This document shows, in pieces, positions 15,114 through 23,381 of a stretch of DNA of 25,219 nucleotides; position 1 is the stretch's first letter, and each line of letters starts with the position of its first letter. The notes beneath the pieces were generated by a model. The model searched no databases and was not told the DNA's origin. It worked only from the letters and a program-made list of their open reading frames with translations. Origin of the DNA: CAZUSP01 sp964623505 (lineage in GTDB: Bacteria > Patescibacteriota > Minisyncoccia > Minisyncoccales > UBA1441); assembly GCA_964623505.1 (NCBI GenBank), contig CAZUSP010000005.1, positions 1 through 25,219 of the forward strand, in the 5' to 3' direction. The position numbers and the translations under genes were made by a program.

Positions 15114-18100
15114 TCAATTCTTGGAAATTAACTCTTCGACTGACTCGCCGATCATTTGGATAGAACCGTTCCGTCGGTCAATTCGTCCGGTTAACAAAAC
15201 AATGTTTCCATCGGTGATCATTTTAGCATACATGTCTAAGACGCGCGGAAAGATGACGACTTCAATTCTATCGGTTAAATCTTCTAATTCAGCGAACATC
15301 ATCTGTTCGTTGTTCTTCGTAACAATTCGATTAGTCTTGTTTATGATTCCCGCCACCCTAATCATTTGCCCGACCAAGCGATCGTTTATTTGGTTGACAG
15401 GAGTGGCTACCTTTTGAATCATTTTCTCATATTGTTGCAATGGATGAGAGCTGATATATAAGCCAAGCAACTCTTTCTCCCAAGTCAATCGATCTAAGGT
15501 GCTTATCTCCGGGCCGGCCGAGCTTAAGTTGAAATTTGTTGCCAGCGGGGTGGTCTGAAAAAGGCTGGTCTGGTGGCTTGATGATTGTTTTTTTATCTCT
15601 TGGGTGCAGTGAATGATGTTCTTTACATTGTTCACCACTCTGGACCTTTCGACCATGCTGTCGAACACCCCGGCCTTGGCCATGCTTTCGAATGATTTTT
15701 TATCTAGACCAATTTGGCAAGTTCGATTAACGAAATCTTCTATAGATTTATAGTAACCATGCTGTTTCCTTTCGCTAATTATCTGCTCAATGGACTTTTG
15801 GCTGACGTTTTTGATTGCGCCGAGACCGAAACGAATGACCTTTTCTTTGGGAACAACAGAAAAGGTTAAAAAACTTTCATTGATATCGGGAGGCAAAATC
15901 TCGATCTTCATTCGTCGACATTCTTGGATCAAAAAAGATATTTTATCGTTATTTCCAGAATGTGAGGTCAGCAAAGAGGACATAAATTCCAGTGGGTAGT
16001 GAGCCTTTAAATAAGCTGTTTGATAAGCAATAGTGGCATAACAAGTTGAGTGGGCCAAATTAAAACTATAGCTGGCAAAGGGAATTATCCACTCCCAGAT
16101 TTCGCCCGCTACCTTTTCCGAGATACCGTTTTTGATCATTCCTTGGATGAATTTTTCTTGTTGCTGGATCAGCAAATCTTTAATCTTTTTACCGATAGCC
16201 TTTCTAAGCTTATCAGCTTCTGAAAGAGAAAAGCCGGCCAGACGATGGGCAATTTGCAGAATCTGTTCTTGGTAAACAGCAATGCCATAAGTATCAGACA
16301 GGATCTCTTTTAAAACCGGGTGGAAGTAGGTGATTCTTTCTTTGCCGTGCTTGCGATTAATATAATCAGGAATGAATTGCATTGGTCCGGGCCGATAAAG
16401 AGCGACCATGGCCACAATATCTTGAAATTGATTTGGCTTGAGCTGTTTCAGGTAGTTTTTCATTCCACTGCTTTCAAGCTGGAAGATCCCGGTCGTTTCA
16501 GCTTTTTGCAGCAACCGGTAGGTCTTTCGGTCATCGGTCGGAATCTTTTCAATATCAAGGTTTATCCGGTTAATGGCATATATCCTCTTCAGGGTTTCTT
16601 CAATAATAGTTAGGTTTCTTAATCCCAAAAAGTCCATCTTCAGCAAACCGAGCGCTTCTACGTATTCCATACTGTATTGAGTGATAATACTCCCTTTGTT
16701 TTGAGGAGCCAGCTGCAGAGGGATTATTTCCGAAAGAGGCTGGTCAGCAACGACGACGCCGCAAGCGTGCGTTGAAGCGTGGCGAGCCGTTCCTTCGATT
16801 TTTATGGCCAAATCAATTAGTCGGCGCACCTTTTCATCAGCATCATATTGTCCTTTCAGATCTTTGTTGGCTTTTAAAGCTTGGGAAAGGCTCATCATCA
16901 TGGGGATAGATTTGGCAATTTGATCGCAAAATCCATAACTATAGCCAAGAGCCCGTCCGACGTCCCGAATAGAACCCCGGGCGGCCATTGTTCCAAAGGT
17001 AACTATTTGAGCCACCCGATCACGACCATATCTTTCAGCGACATATTCAATAACCTCATCTCTTCGCTTGTCGGCAAAATCAATGTCAATGTCGGGCATT
17101 GATATTCTCTCCGGGTTCAGGAATCTTTCAAAAAGAAGGTTATGTTTTAATGGATCAACCGTGGTTATGTCTAAGAGATGAGAGACGATTGAACCAGCGG
17201 CGCTTCCTCGCCCTGGGCCGACAACGATATGATGCTCTTTGGCCCATTTAACAAAATCATGGACTATTAAAAAATAGGAAGCAAAGCCCATTTTCTTGAT
17301 AACCGAAAGTTCGTATATTAATCGGTTCTCGATTTCAGAATTCTTTTTTCCATATTTCTCCTTGATGCCCTCTCGGCAAAGTTGCTCCAGGTAGGTATCT
17401 TCATCCACCCCGGATGGAGTTTCAAAGTGGGGGAGCCGGATCTGGCTCAAGTCGATTTCCACTTTACATCTTCGGGCTATCTTCACAGTATTCTCAATGG
17501 CTTTTGGATATTCTTTGAATATTTCAATCATTTCGGCTGGTGAGGCGAGATAAGAATCACTGCCCGCCATGGTCAGACGATTCGCTGTTTCAATGTTGGT
17601 GTGAGTGTTTATCATCAACAGTATCTCCTGAGCCTCTTCGTCTTCGGGCTTGAGATAATGGACATCATTAGTGGCGACCAGAGGGATGCTTGTTGATTTA
17701 GAAATACGATTTAACTGGCGATTGATCTCTGGTTGGGCTGAAAAACTCGGACAATGTTGCATCTCGAGAAAGAAATTGTCTTGGCCGAACATCTCTTTAT
17801 ATCGCAAAGCCAGCTCTTCTGCCTCTTTCAGGCGTCCGCCAACTATCAGTTGGGGGATCTGGCCTTTGGCGCATCCGGAAAGAATTATCAATCCGGCCGA
17901 ATGTTTTTTTAGGAAGTCACCATCAATTCTGGGTTTATAATAAAAACCCTCGAGATGGGCCTTGGTGGCTATTTTGATTAAATTTCGATATCCCTGATCA
18001 TTTTCAGCCAGCAGGGTGAGATGATAACTGCTTTTATCATCGGCTTGCTTTTGCCGCATTGAATTTCTGGCCACATATATCTCCAACCCCGGAATTGGCT

Positions 18101-18281
18101 TTAAGTCTCTTTTTTTAGCTTCGCAATAAAACTCGATTAAACCATAAAGATTGCCATGATCGGTCAGGGCAATGCTGTCCATGCCTAATTCTTTGGTATA
18201 ATCCAAAAGGTCGGGGATTTTGGCTAGTCCGTCCAGCAGGCTATAATGCGAGTGAACGTGCAGATGAACGAACTTCATCAT
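15114..18281 (-). CDS. dnaE: DNA polymerase III alpha subunit
   Basis: Replicative polymerase. The PHP domain starts immediately (HLHVHSHYSLLDG, LTDHGNLYG). The polymerase core has GPGRGSAAGS near residue 354 and the catalytic PDIDIDF near 394. HASTHACGVVV and YRPGPMQFIPDYI follow, then the helix-hairpin-helix region, and a C-terminal OB-fold (IRVAGIINKTNR...MMFAELEDLT, ~960-1000). The protein ends soon after the OB-fold, so at 1055 aa it lacks the E. coli tau-binding tail (1160 aa). Tandem ATGs at 18281 and 18278 are possible starts; the first overlaps the upstream stop in ATGATGA. Confidence 0.97.
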   Translation of the reverse strand: MMKFVHLHVHSHYSLLDGLAKIPDLLDYTKELGMDSIALTDHGNLYGLIEFYCEAKKRDLKPIPGLEIYVARNSMRQKQADDKSSYHLTLLAENDQGYRNLIKIATKAHLEGFYYKPRIDGDFLKKHSAGLIILSGCAKGQIPQLIVGGRLKEAEELALRYKEMFGQDNFFLEMQHCPSFSAQPEINRQLNRISKSTSIPLVATNDVHYLKPEDEEAQEILLMINTHTNIETANRLTMAGSDSYLASPAEMIEIFKEYPKAIENTVKIARRCKVEIDLSQIRLPHFETPSGVDEDTYLEQLCREGIKEKYGKKNSEIENRLIYELSVIKKMGFASYFLIVHDFVKWAKEHHIVVGPGRGSAAGSIVSHLLDITTVDPLKHNLLFERFLNPERISMPDIDIDFADKRRDEVIEYVAERYGRDRVAQIVTFGTMAARGSIRDVGRALGYSYGFCDQIAKSIPMMMSLSQALKANKDLKGQYDADEKVRRLIDLAIKIEGTARHASTHACGVVVADQPLSEIIPLQLAPQNKGSIITQYSMEYVEALGLLKMDFLGLRNLTIIEETLKRIYAINRINLDIEKIPTDDRKTYRLLQKAETTGIFQLESSGMKNYLKQLKPNQFQDIVAMVALYRPGPMQFIPDYINRKHGKERITYFHPVLKEILSDTYGIAVYQEQILQIAHRLAGFSLSEADKLRKAIGKKIKDLLIQQQEKFIQGMIKNGISEKVAGEIWEWIIPFASYSFNLAHSTCYATIAYQTAYLKAHYPLEFMSSLLTSHSGNNDKISFLIQECRRMKIEILPPDINESFLTFSVVPKEKVIRFGLGAIKNVSQKSIEQIISERKQHGYYKSIEDFVNRTCQIGLDKKSFESMAKAGVFDSMVERSRVVNNVKNIIHCTQEIKKQSSSHQTSLFQTTPLATNFNLSSAGPEISTLDRLTWEKELLGLYISSHPLQQYEKMIQKVATPVNQINDRLVGQMIRVAGIINKTNRIVTKNNEQMMFAELEDLTDRIEVVIFPRVLDMYAKMITDGNIVLLTGRIDRRNGSIQMIGESVEELISKN

Positions 18282-18982
18282 TTAACCAGATGTTGGTAAC
18301 GAGCTCCCCTCAACATAATGCCGTCTTCCAGGACAGCATCGCGAATTATTAAATTCTTGGAAATCAAAGAATCTTCGAGGTCGACATTACCCAAAATCAG
18401 AACACCAACCAGATCAATCGAGCCCTCGATAGTTGATTTTTGCGCATTCAAACTACCATTAACTACGGCTTGCCGCAGATAAAGATTTCCTTCAATGGTC
18501 AACTTATCGCTGTGTTTCAGATTCTGAACCTTGGCTCCGACTAGGTTGACATTTTCTCCGATTCGGGCTTTTGCCAGACTAATAAATCCATTGCTGATCA
18601 GTTGATTGAAATCAAGGTGGTCCTTTATCTGTGAACCGACCAGATTGACGACTCCCCGAACAGTTGCCTGCTCTAAGCTAATCGAGCCAAGAACAGTCGC
18701 TTGATCTAAAAAAACCGAGCCCTTGACGATTATTCGGCTCATATTCAGATTGCCATCAACAACAATACTGCGCAAAGAGATTGGTCCGAGAACAGTTGCC
18801 CCCTCAAGATTTAGTCCAAAATCTACTTTCCTCTCGGCCAAGGAAAGATAAGGAAGGACCTTGTAGCTGAAATTAGCCGGTCGAGCTTCGTCATGGGCCC
18901 GCTTCAGTTCTTTTTCAACATCCTTTCTCATTAAAACAGTCGTCTCTTGGGCTGGGATGGTTAAATTATTTTGGTTTTCCAT
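18278..18982 (-). CDS. Beta-solenoid protein with 11-residue repeats, unknown function
   Basis: 234 aa. Residues 1-54 are non-repetitive, with a charged helix (RKDVEKELKRAHDEA). Residues ~55-228 consist of about 15 tandem units of roughly 11 residues with the pattern A-x-V-x-G-x-(I/V)-x-L-x-x, e.g. ATVLGSISLEQ and STIEGSIDLVG; one break (KVQNLKHSDK) occurs near 151-160. Alternating hydrophobics and regular Gly predict a beta-helix reminiscent of bactofilin or pentapeptide-like folds, but the period fits neither exactly. No signal peptide or membrane segment is seen. It heads an operon with dnaE through a 4-nt ATGA overlap, so it is co-expressed with the replicative polymerase. Confidence 0.85.
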   Translation of the reverse strand: MENQNNLTIPAQETTVLMRKDVEKELKRAHDEARPANFSYKVLPYLSLAERKVDFGLNLEGATVLGPISLRSIVVDGNLNMSRIIVKGSVFLDQATVLGSISLEQATVRGVVNLVGSQIKDHLDFNQLISNGFISLAKARIGENVNLVGAKVQNLKHSDKLTIEGNLYLRQAVVNGSLNAQKSTIEGSIDLVGVLILGNVDLEDSLISKNLIIRDAVLEDGIMLRGARYQHLVK

Positions 18983-19024
18983 TTTATCTTAGAAAGGTTA
19001 AAATAAGAAAGTTAGATTAAGATC

Positions 19025-19053
19025 ATTATAATGCAAATTGGTTTTTTTGACAA
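19025..19053 (-). promoter_or_regulatory. Promoter of the solenoid-dnaE-thrS-miaB operon
   Basis: Minus-strand TTGTCA (19053-19048), 17-nt spacer, TATAAT (19030-19025). The start is expected near 19018, giving a ~36-nt leader. The element overlaps the first codons of the divergent rnhB gene, whose own ATG forms part of a plus-strand TATAAT. Confidence 0.6.
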
Positions 19054-19693
19054 ACAAGCTTTGGGGTTAAATTGGGAGAAAAAAGAAGGTGTCAAGCACG
19101 GCCAGGTTGTTGGCCTGGATGAGGTCGGTCGGGGAGCTTTGGCCGGACCAGTCGTGGCAGCCGCAGTTCACATTGATCTTTTTGAGTGGGGCACGAAAAT
19201 TCCAGAAGAGTTGAAGATTGTTCGGGATTCTAAACAGTTAAGTCCGAATCAAAGAGAGCGAGTGGTCAGGGCGCTGGGCCAACAAAGAGGGGTTTATTTT
19301 GCCTTAGGGATAGTTTCAGAAAAAACAATCGATCAGATCAATATTCTTGAAGCGACCAAGCAAGCAATGGTCAAGGCGGTTGAATCATTGCCTTTAAAAC
19401 CCGGCCTGGTATTATTGGACGGAAACTTCAGTCTACCGATAAACTCAAAACAAATATCGGTGATTAAGGGTGATCAAAAAATCTTTTCGATTGCCTTGGC
19501 TTCAATTTTGGCCAAGGTGGCTCGAGACAAGATAATGATCAACTATCATCGAGATTATCCAAGATATCATTTTGATCGCCACAAGGGTTACGGGACATTA
19601 CGGCATCGCCAAGCCATCGGACTTTACGGACCTTGCCCGGTCCATCGTCTTAGTTTCCGGCTGGGACCACTTGGCAAAAATATCAATATCTGA
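19031..19693 (+). CDS. rnhB: Ribonuclease HII
   Basis: Endonuclease removing ribonucleotides and RNA from DNA-RNA hybrids. The catalytic acidic motif is GLDEVGRGALAGPVVAA (~32-48). RDSKQLS (~71-77), ASILAKVARDKIM (~158-170), and HKGYGTLRHRQAI with PCPVHRLSF at the C-terminus match the family; 220 aa is normal. The ATG is chosen because it is the only Met before the catalytic core; TAAGAT ends 7 nt before it, again suggesting a leaderless message. It heads the rnhB-rpmF-nusB-rnc-rpsP run. Confidence 0.95.
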   Translation: MQIGFFDKQALGLNWEKKEGVKHGQVVGLDEVGRGALAGPVVAAAVHIDLFEWGTKIPEELKIVRDSKQLSPNQRERVVRALGQQRGVYFALGIVSEKTIDQINILEATKQAMVKAVESLPLKPGLVLLDGNFSLPINSKQISVIKGDQKIFSIALASILAKVARDKIMINYHRDYPRYHFDRHKGYGTLRHRQAIGLYGPCPVHRLSFRLGPLGKNINI

Positions 19694-19708
19694 TAAAGTT
19701 AGGCATCT

Positions 19709-19936
19709 ATGGCTGTTCCAAAACAAAGAAAAACAAAAAGCCGGCGAGACCAGAGGCGGATGCACTATTATTTGTCGTCTCCCCGGTATTCTGCTTGTCG
19801 CAAGTGCGGCAAATCCAAAAAACCTCATACGGTGTGTGGCTATTGCGGATATTATCGCGACCGAGAAGTGGTTGATGTCCTTAAGGATATGGGGAAAAAG
19901 GAGAAGAAAAAGAGGAAGAAACAAGAAAAACCTTGA
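19709..19936 (+). CDS. rpmF: 50S ribosomal protein L32
   Basis: 75 aa. The family start MAVPKQRKTKSRRDQRR and a zinc site formed by CRKC and CGYC are clear. The tail is strongly basic (GKKEKKKRKKQEK). It lies 15 nt after rnhB and 7 nt before nusB. Its stop codon sits in TTGAGGA, so the GAGG in front of nusB is part of the stop context rather than convincing evidence for a Shine-Dalgarno. Confidence 0.95.
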   Translation: MAVPKQRKTKSRRDQRRMHYYLSSPRYSACRKCGKSKKPHTVCGYCGYYRDREVVDVLKDMGKKEKKKRKKQEKP

Positions 19937-19943
19937 GGATAAC

Positions 19944-20402
19944 ATGGCTTCGCGTCATCAGGCCCGATCTCTCGCCGTTCAAGCCCTCTACCAGTGGGAT
20001 TTTTATGGTTCCGAAAAAGGGAAGGAGTGTCTTTATGCCGAGAAGGTTCTCGCAGGAGCCCGGGAGCTTAAGGTGGAAGAGGCGACGAAAGAATTCTTTT
20101 GGCGGCTATTCAAAGGAACGGTTGCTTTTATGCCGGAGATTGATCGCATGATCACCGAGATAGCTCCAAAGTGGCCAATAGACAAAATGACCTTGGTTGA
20201 CCGAAACATATTACGTTTGGGTTTGTATGAACTCTTGCATCTTGATCAGAAAGAAGTTCCGCCTAAAGTAGCTATTCACGAAGCAATCGAATTAGGCAAG
20301 GACTTTGGCGGAGTAGCTTCGGGCCATTTTATCAATGGAATTTTGGGCGCAATTTATGAAGATATTAAGAAAAAAGAAAAAAACGGTCGAGATGGAAATT
20401 GA
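19944..20402 (+). CDS. nusB: Transcription antitermination factor NusB
   Basis: All-helical RNA-binding protein that, with S10, binds boxA in rRNA leaders to prevent premature termination. Of the long open frame, only the part from ATG 19944 (MASRHQARSLAVQALYQWDF) matches the family: the typical R-ARe-a-QaLYqwd start, then VDRNILRLGLYELLH and PPKVAIHEAIELGKDFGG...FINGILGAI. Length is 152 aa. rnc begins inside its last codons. The rRNA unit 1.1 kb downstream has a boxA-like site in its leader, a plausible target of this protein. Confidence 0.94.
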   Translation: MASRHQARSLAVQALYQWDFYGSEKGKECLYAEKVLAGARELKVEEATKEFFWRLFKGTVAFMPEIDRMITEIAPKWPIDKMTLVDRNILRLGLYELLHLDQKEVPPKVAIHEAIELGKDFGGVASGHFINGILGAIYEDIKKKEKNGRDGN

Positions 20403-21102
20403 TCGTCTTTATCGAGAACATAATTTTGGTTTGCTGGAAAAAGAAATCGGCATTAGCTTCAGAGACAGATCTCTTTTGATTAACGCATTTGTCCATCGTT
20501 CTTTTTTGAATGAAAACCATGATCTTGACCTAAACAACAATGAGCGCTTAGAGTTTTTAGGTGATGCTGTTTTAAGCTTTTTAGTAGCCGAGAAGCTATA
20601 TAAGACATATCCCAATTCAGAGGGCGAACTGACTCGGTGGAGATCGGCTTTGGTCAACACTAAGATTTTAGCTGATCTGGCCAGAAGATTAAAATTTCAA
20701 GATTATCTTTTTTTGTCGCGTGGGGAAAAAGAAAATTTGGCCAGCGATAGTGTCTTGGCCGATGCCTTTGAGGCATTCGTTGGAGCGGTCTGTCACGATC
20801 AAGGCTTTGAGGCAGCCAAAAAGATAATTGAGGATAGACTGATCACTCTCTTGCCAGAGATAATTAATTCTTCTTCTTATATTGACCCAAAGTCTCGACT
20901 TCAAGAGATCGTTCAGTCGAATAAGAAAATAACCCCAAATTATCAAGTTATTTCCGAGACCGGGCCCGACCACAATAAGCATTTCAAAGTTGTTGTTTCG
21001 GTCAACAACCAAAAACTGGGGCAGGGGACAGGCCGATCCAAGCAGGCGGCCGAGCAGGCAGCGGCCGAGCGGGCCTTGAATTTATTAGAAAAAGATAGAT
21101 AA
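20392..21102 (+). CDS. rnc: Ribonuclease III
   Basis: Double-strand-specific endonuclease that releases pre-16S and pre-23S rRNA. The signature NNERLEFLGDAVLSFLVAEKL and the second acidic site LADAFEAFVGAV provide the metal ligands; a C-terminal double-stranded RNA-binding domain (~155-230) ends with GRSKQAAEQAAAERAL. ATG 20392 (MEIDRLYREH) was chosen, giving 236 aa and an 11-nt overlap with nusB; upstream ATGs at 20335 and 20356 would add a Lys-rich extension. The rRNA unit just downstream is bracketed by a 28-bp stem that is an obvious substrate. Confidence 0.94.
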   Translation: MEIDRLYREHNFGLLEKEIGISFRDRSLLINAFVHRSFLNENHDLDLNNNERLEFLGDAVLSFLVAEKLYKTYPNSEGELTRWRSALVNTKILADLARRLKFQDYLFLSRGEKENLASDSVLADAFEAFVGAVCHDQGFEAAKKIIEDRLITLLPEIINSSSYIDPKSRLQEIVQSNKKITPNYQVISETGPDHNKHFKVVVSVNNQKLGQGTGRSKQAAEQAAAERALNLLEKDR

Positions 21103-21109
21103 TGTAACT

Positions 21110-21463
21110 ATGTTAAAAATTCGTTTCTTAAAAACAGGTCGTAAAAATCAGCCATTTTATCAGATAGTGGTTACTGATAGTCGCAATGCCCCTCAAGGGG
21201 GTCGCTTCATTGAAAAACTCGGCTTTTTCAATCCATTCACCAAAGAGCAGAGATTAGATCAGGATAGAATAAAGCACTGGCTTGCGGTCGGAGCCCAGTC
21301 TTCGGGAAGAGTGCACAACCTTTTGGTTGATGCTAAGATAATTGAAGGGCCGAAAATAGATGTCGGTAATCGAAGGGCAAAAGATAAAAAAGGAGCAGTT
21401 GAGGACTCGGCGAGCGAGAGACCAAAAGCCGCTGCTGAAGGAGAACCGGACAACCTAAAATAG
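21110..21463 (+). CDS. rpsP: 30S ribosomal protein S16
   Basis: The S16 core is at residues 1-85: MLKIRFLKTGRKNQPFYQIVVTDSR, then GGRFIEKLGFFNP and IKHWLAVGAQSSGRV. At 117 aa it has an extra ~30-residue polar, Ala/Glu/Lys-rich tail (GAVEDSASERPKAAAEGE), likely disordered. It starts 7 nt after rnc. The intergenic region that follows (21464-21610) contains no gene, only weak hairpins without T-tracts and then the rRNA promoter and leader. Confidence 0.95.
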   Translation: MLKIRFLKTGRKNQPFYQIVVTDSRNAPQGGRFIEKLGFFNPFTKEQRLDQDRIKHWLAVGAQSSGRVHNLLVDAKIIEGPKIDVGNRRAKDKKGAVEDSASERPKAAAEGEPDNLK

Positions 21464-21523
21464 AGCCAGTTCCAAAGACTCTGGAAAACCGTCTGCGGAA
21501 ACAAAACGGGGCAAGTATGACCA

Positions 21524-21552
21524 TTGACAGCTTTTCTGGATTGGAGTAAAAT
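21524..21552 (+). promoter_or_regulatory. rRNA operon promoter
   Basis: Perfect TTGACA (21524-21529), ideal 17-nt spacer, TAAAAT (21547-21552). The start is expected near 21559. This is the closest match to a consensus sigma-70 promoter in the window, as expected for an rRNA unit. Confidence 0.85.
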
Positions 21553-21560
21553 TGGGTCCA

Positions 21561-21572
21561 GTTCTTTAAAAA
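21561..21572 (+). promoter_or_regulatory. boxA-like antitermination site in the rRNA leader
   Basis: GTTCTTTAAAAA closely resembles bacterial boxA (E. coli TGCTCTTTAACA; Bacillus-type TGTTCTTTGAAA). It lies immediately after the predicted transcription start and upstream of the processing stem, the expected position for NusB/S10 loading. Confidence 0.65.
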
Positions 21573-21575
21573 TGA

Positions 21576-21603
21576 ATAGTTAATTGTTTAGAATCGCCTT
21601 GAG
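21576..21603 (+). other. 5' strand of the pre-16S processing stem
   Basis: These 28 nt are complementary to 24193-24220, with 26 Watson-Crick pairs and two G-U wobbles. Pairing would loop out the whole 16S gene including its intron, giving a long duplex typical of RNase III pre-rRNA processing. Confidence 0.85.
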
Positions 21604-22372
21604 TTTAATCTTAGTTGAGAGTTTGATCCTAGCTCAGGGTGAACGCTGGTGGTGTGGATAAGGCATGCAAGTCAAGGGGCTCCTTCGGGAGCACCGGCAA
21701 ACGGGTTAGTAACACGTGGGCAACATTCCCTTTTCACGGAAATAACTCTGAGAAATCAGGGCTAATGTCCGATGGTCTTAACTGGTCGCTGGACCGGTTA
21801 AGTAAAGGCTTCGGCCGGAAGAGGATTGGCCTGCGTTCTATCAGCTAGTTGGTGGGGTAATGGCTCACCAAGGCTATGACGGGTAGGGGGCATGAGAGTG
21901 TGATCCCCAACAAAAGCACTGCGATACGGGCTTTACTCCTACGGGAGGCTGCAGTCGAGAATCTTCGGCAATGGGCGAAAGCCTGACCGAGCGACACCAC
22001 GTGACTGAAGAAGTTCTGCGGAGCGTAAAGGTCTTTTCATCGGGAAGAATCTTCGGATGACGATACCGATGGAATAAAGGGGGCCTAATTCTGTGCCAGC
22101 AGGCGCGGTAATTCAGAACCCCTAAGCGTTACCCGGATTTATTGGGCGTAAAGGGTCTGTAGGCGGTTAATCAAGTTTTCGGTTAAAAATCGAGAGCTCA
22201 ACTTTCGAGATGCCGAAAAAACTAATTGACTAGAGGCTGTCAGAGGTCAGTGGAACTGATGGTGGAGGGGTGATATCCGTCGATATCATCAGGAACGCCA
22301 AAGGCGAAGGCAACTGGCTGGGGCAGTCCTGACGCTGAGAGACGAAAGCGTGGGGAGCAAAAAGGATTAGAT

Positions 22373-23381
22373 ACGTAAGTTTCAACCGAGGGTTATCCTT
22401 TACCCGAAGAAGTTGAAAGCCTCAATTCTTAATGAGGTTCTGAAGGTGTCCCCTTCGGCGGTGACGCCGGAGTGTGCATCCAGCTGTATCGGGGAACTCC
22501 GTATTTAACGGACAATCCCGAGGGAAGTCGTTCCGCAGCAATGCGGAATTGATCCCGTAGAGACTATGCAAGCAAGAAGATAGAAGATGAAAAATTCATC
22601 TTTGTCGTCTCAATGGCGAGAAGTTGTACTGGGTTCTATTTTGGGAGACGGATCTCTCAAAATATCAACCAATTACCATAATGCGCGATTCGCTTTCAGG
22701 CATTCGGTTGACCAGAAGGATTATTTTTTTTGGAAGGCAAGTTTGCTTGAAAGGATTTCATCACCTCAATTCTGCTGGCGCCAAGAAGCCAACGGGTTTG
22801 GTGGTCCGAAGTTAAGGTTCCAGAGCTTAGCCTTAGAAGAATTGACTGAAATTTACCGTTTGACGCACAAGAAAGGAAAGTTCAAAATTCAACGGAAATG
22901 GCTAAATCAGTTAACGCCTCTTTCGCTGGCGGTTTGGTGGATGGACGGTGGATCAATTATAGGAAACGGCCGGAAAGGTGTCTTGTGCACTGATTCGTTT
23001 GACTATGATTCACAGAAAGTTTTGGTGCGTTATCTATTGGTTGTTTGGAACATTAAAACGCATGTGGGAAAAGTGGCTTGTGACCACAGGGGCAGGCGCA
23101 AGGAATGTTACCGATTGTGGTTTCGTTCGGCAGAAGAGTTGAAAAAATTCTTGCGAATAATTCTACCCTTTATACAAGTTTCTTCCATGCTTCCCAAAGT
23201 ACTGCTTCTCTACAAAGAATCGAGCTTGCAACAACGCTGGATCTCTGAAGTTGTTTCGCGAACTGGCTTTGCTGAAGATGAGGTTGAAAAACAACTTCAA
23301 GCAAAGAAAGCGAAATGGAAAAGCTTTAGAGGATGATATAGTCCGATCCTCGCAGTAATGCGAGCCTATGACTACAAAATG
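22373..23381 (+). mobile_element. Group I intron in the 790 loop of 16S rRNA (after E. coli position 793)
   Basis: The 1,009-nt insert splits ATTAGAT|ACCC. Boundaries follow group I rules: exon 1 ends in U (22372) and the intron ends in G (23381), giving a normal joined exon ATTAGATACCCTTGTAGTCC. The catalytic-core P7 strands are recognisable: AGAGACTA (22559-22566) and GATATAGTCC (23335-23344) pair through GACTA/TAGTC. AGGGT at 22389-22393 can pair with the first five bases of exon 2 (ACCCT) as P10, and the nearby ATCCTTT (22395-22401) is complementary to exon-1 AAAGGAT (22361-22367). P1 was not resolved. A LAGLIDADG gene lies between the two P7 strands. Confidence 0.88.
22587..23336 (+). 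CDS. LAGLIDADG homing endonuclease of the 16S intron
   Basis: 249 aa with two LAGLIDADG-type motifs: VVLGSILGDGS (~13-23, acidic Asp21) and LSLAVWWMDGG (~113-122, Asp120), so a monomeric two-repeat enzyme. It presumably cuts intronless 16S genes at the insertion site and drives intron homing; some relatives also act as maturases. The ORF ends inside the 3' P7 element, so coding and ribozyme sequence overlap by two bases. The start codon lies within a perfect hairpin, AAGATGAA/TTCATCTT (22584-22602), which may be P8-like and could limit translation. It has no neighbours outside the intron. The frame is intact, suggesting recent activity. Confidence 0.93.
   Translation: MKNSSLSSQWREVVLGSILGDGSLKISTNYHNARFAFRHSVDQKDYFFWKASLLERISSPQFCWRQEANGFGGPKLRFQSLALEELTEIYRLTHKKGKFKIQRKWLNQLTPLSLAVWWMDGGSIIGNGRKGVLCTDSFDYDSQKVLVRYLLVVWNIKTHVGKVACDHRGRRKECYRLWFRSAEELKKFLRIILPFIQVSSMLPKVLLLYKESSLQQRWISEVVSRTGFAEDEVEKQLQAKKAKWKSFRG

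Noticed and set aside
19935..19938. GAGG before nusB as a functional Shine-Dalgarno
   Set aside because: It is made by the rpmF stop and following codon, is short, and the 16S tail has no complement.
19572..19943. Long N-terminal extension of the NusB frame
   Set aside because: It overlaps rnhB and rpmF in another frame and has no NusB similarity before MASRHQARSL.
22373..23381. Archaeal-type bulge-helix-bulge intron, suggested by the GACTACAA/TTGTAGTC hairpin at the 3' splice site
   Set aside because: P7 elements, exon-final U and intron-final G fit group I; no BHB partner is seen at the 5' site.
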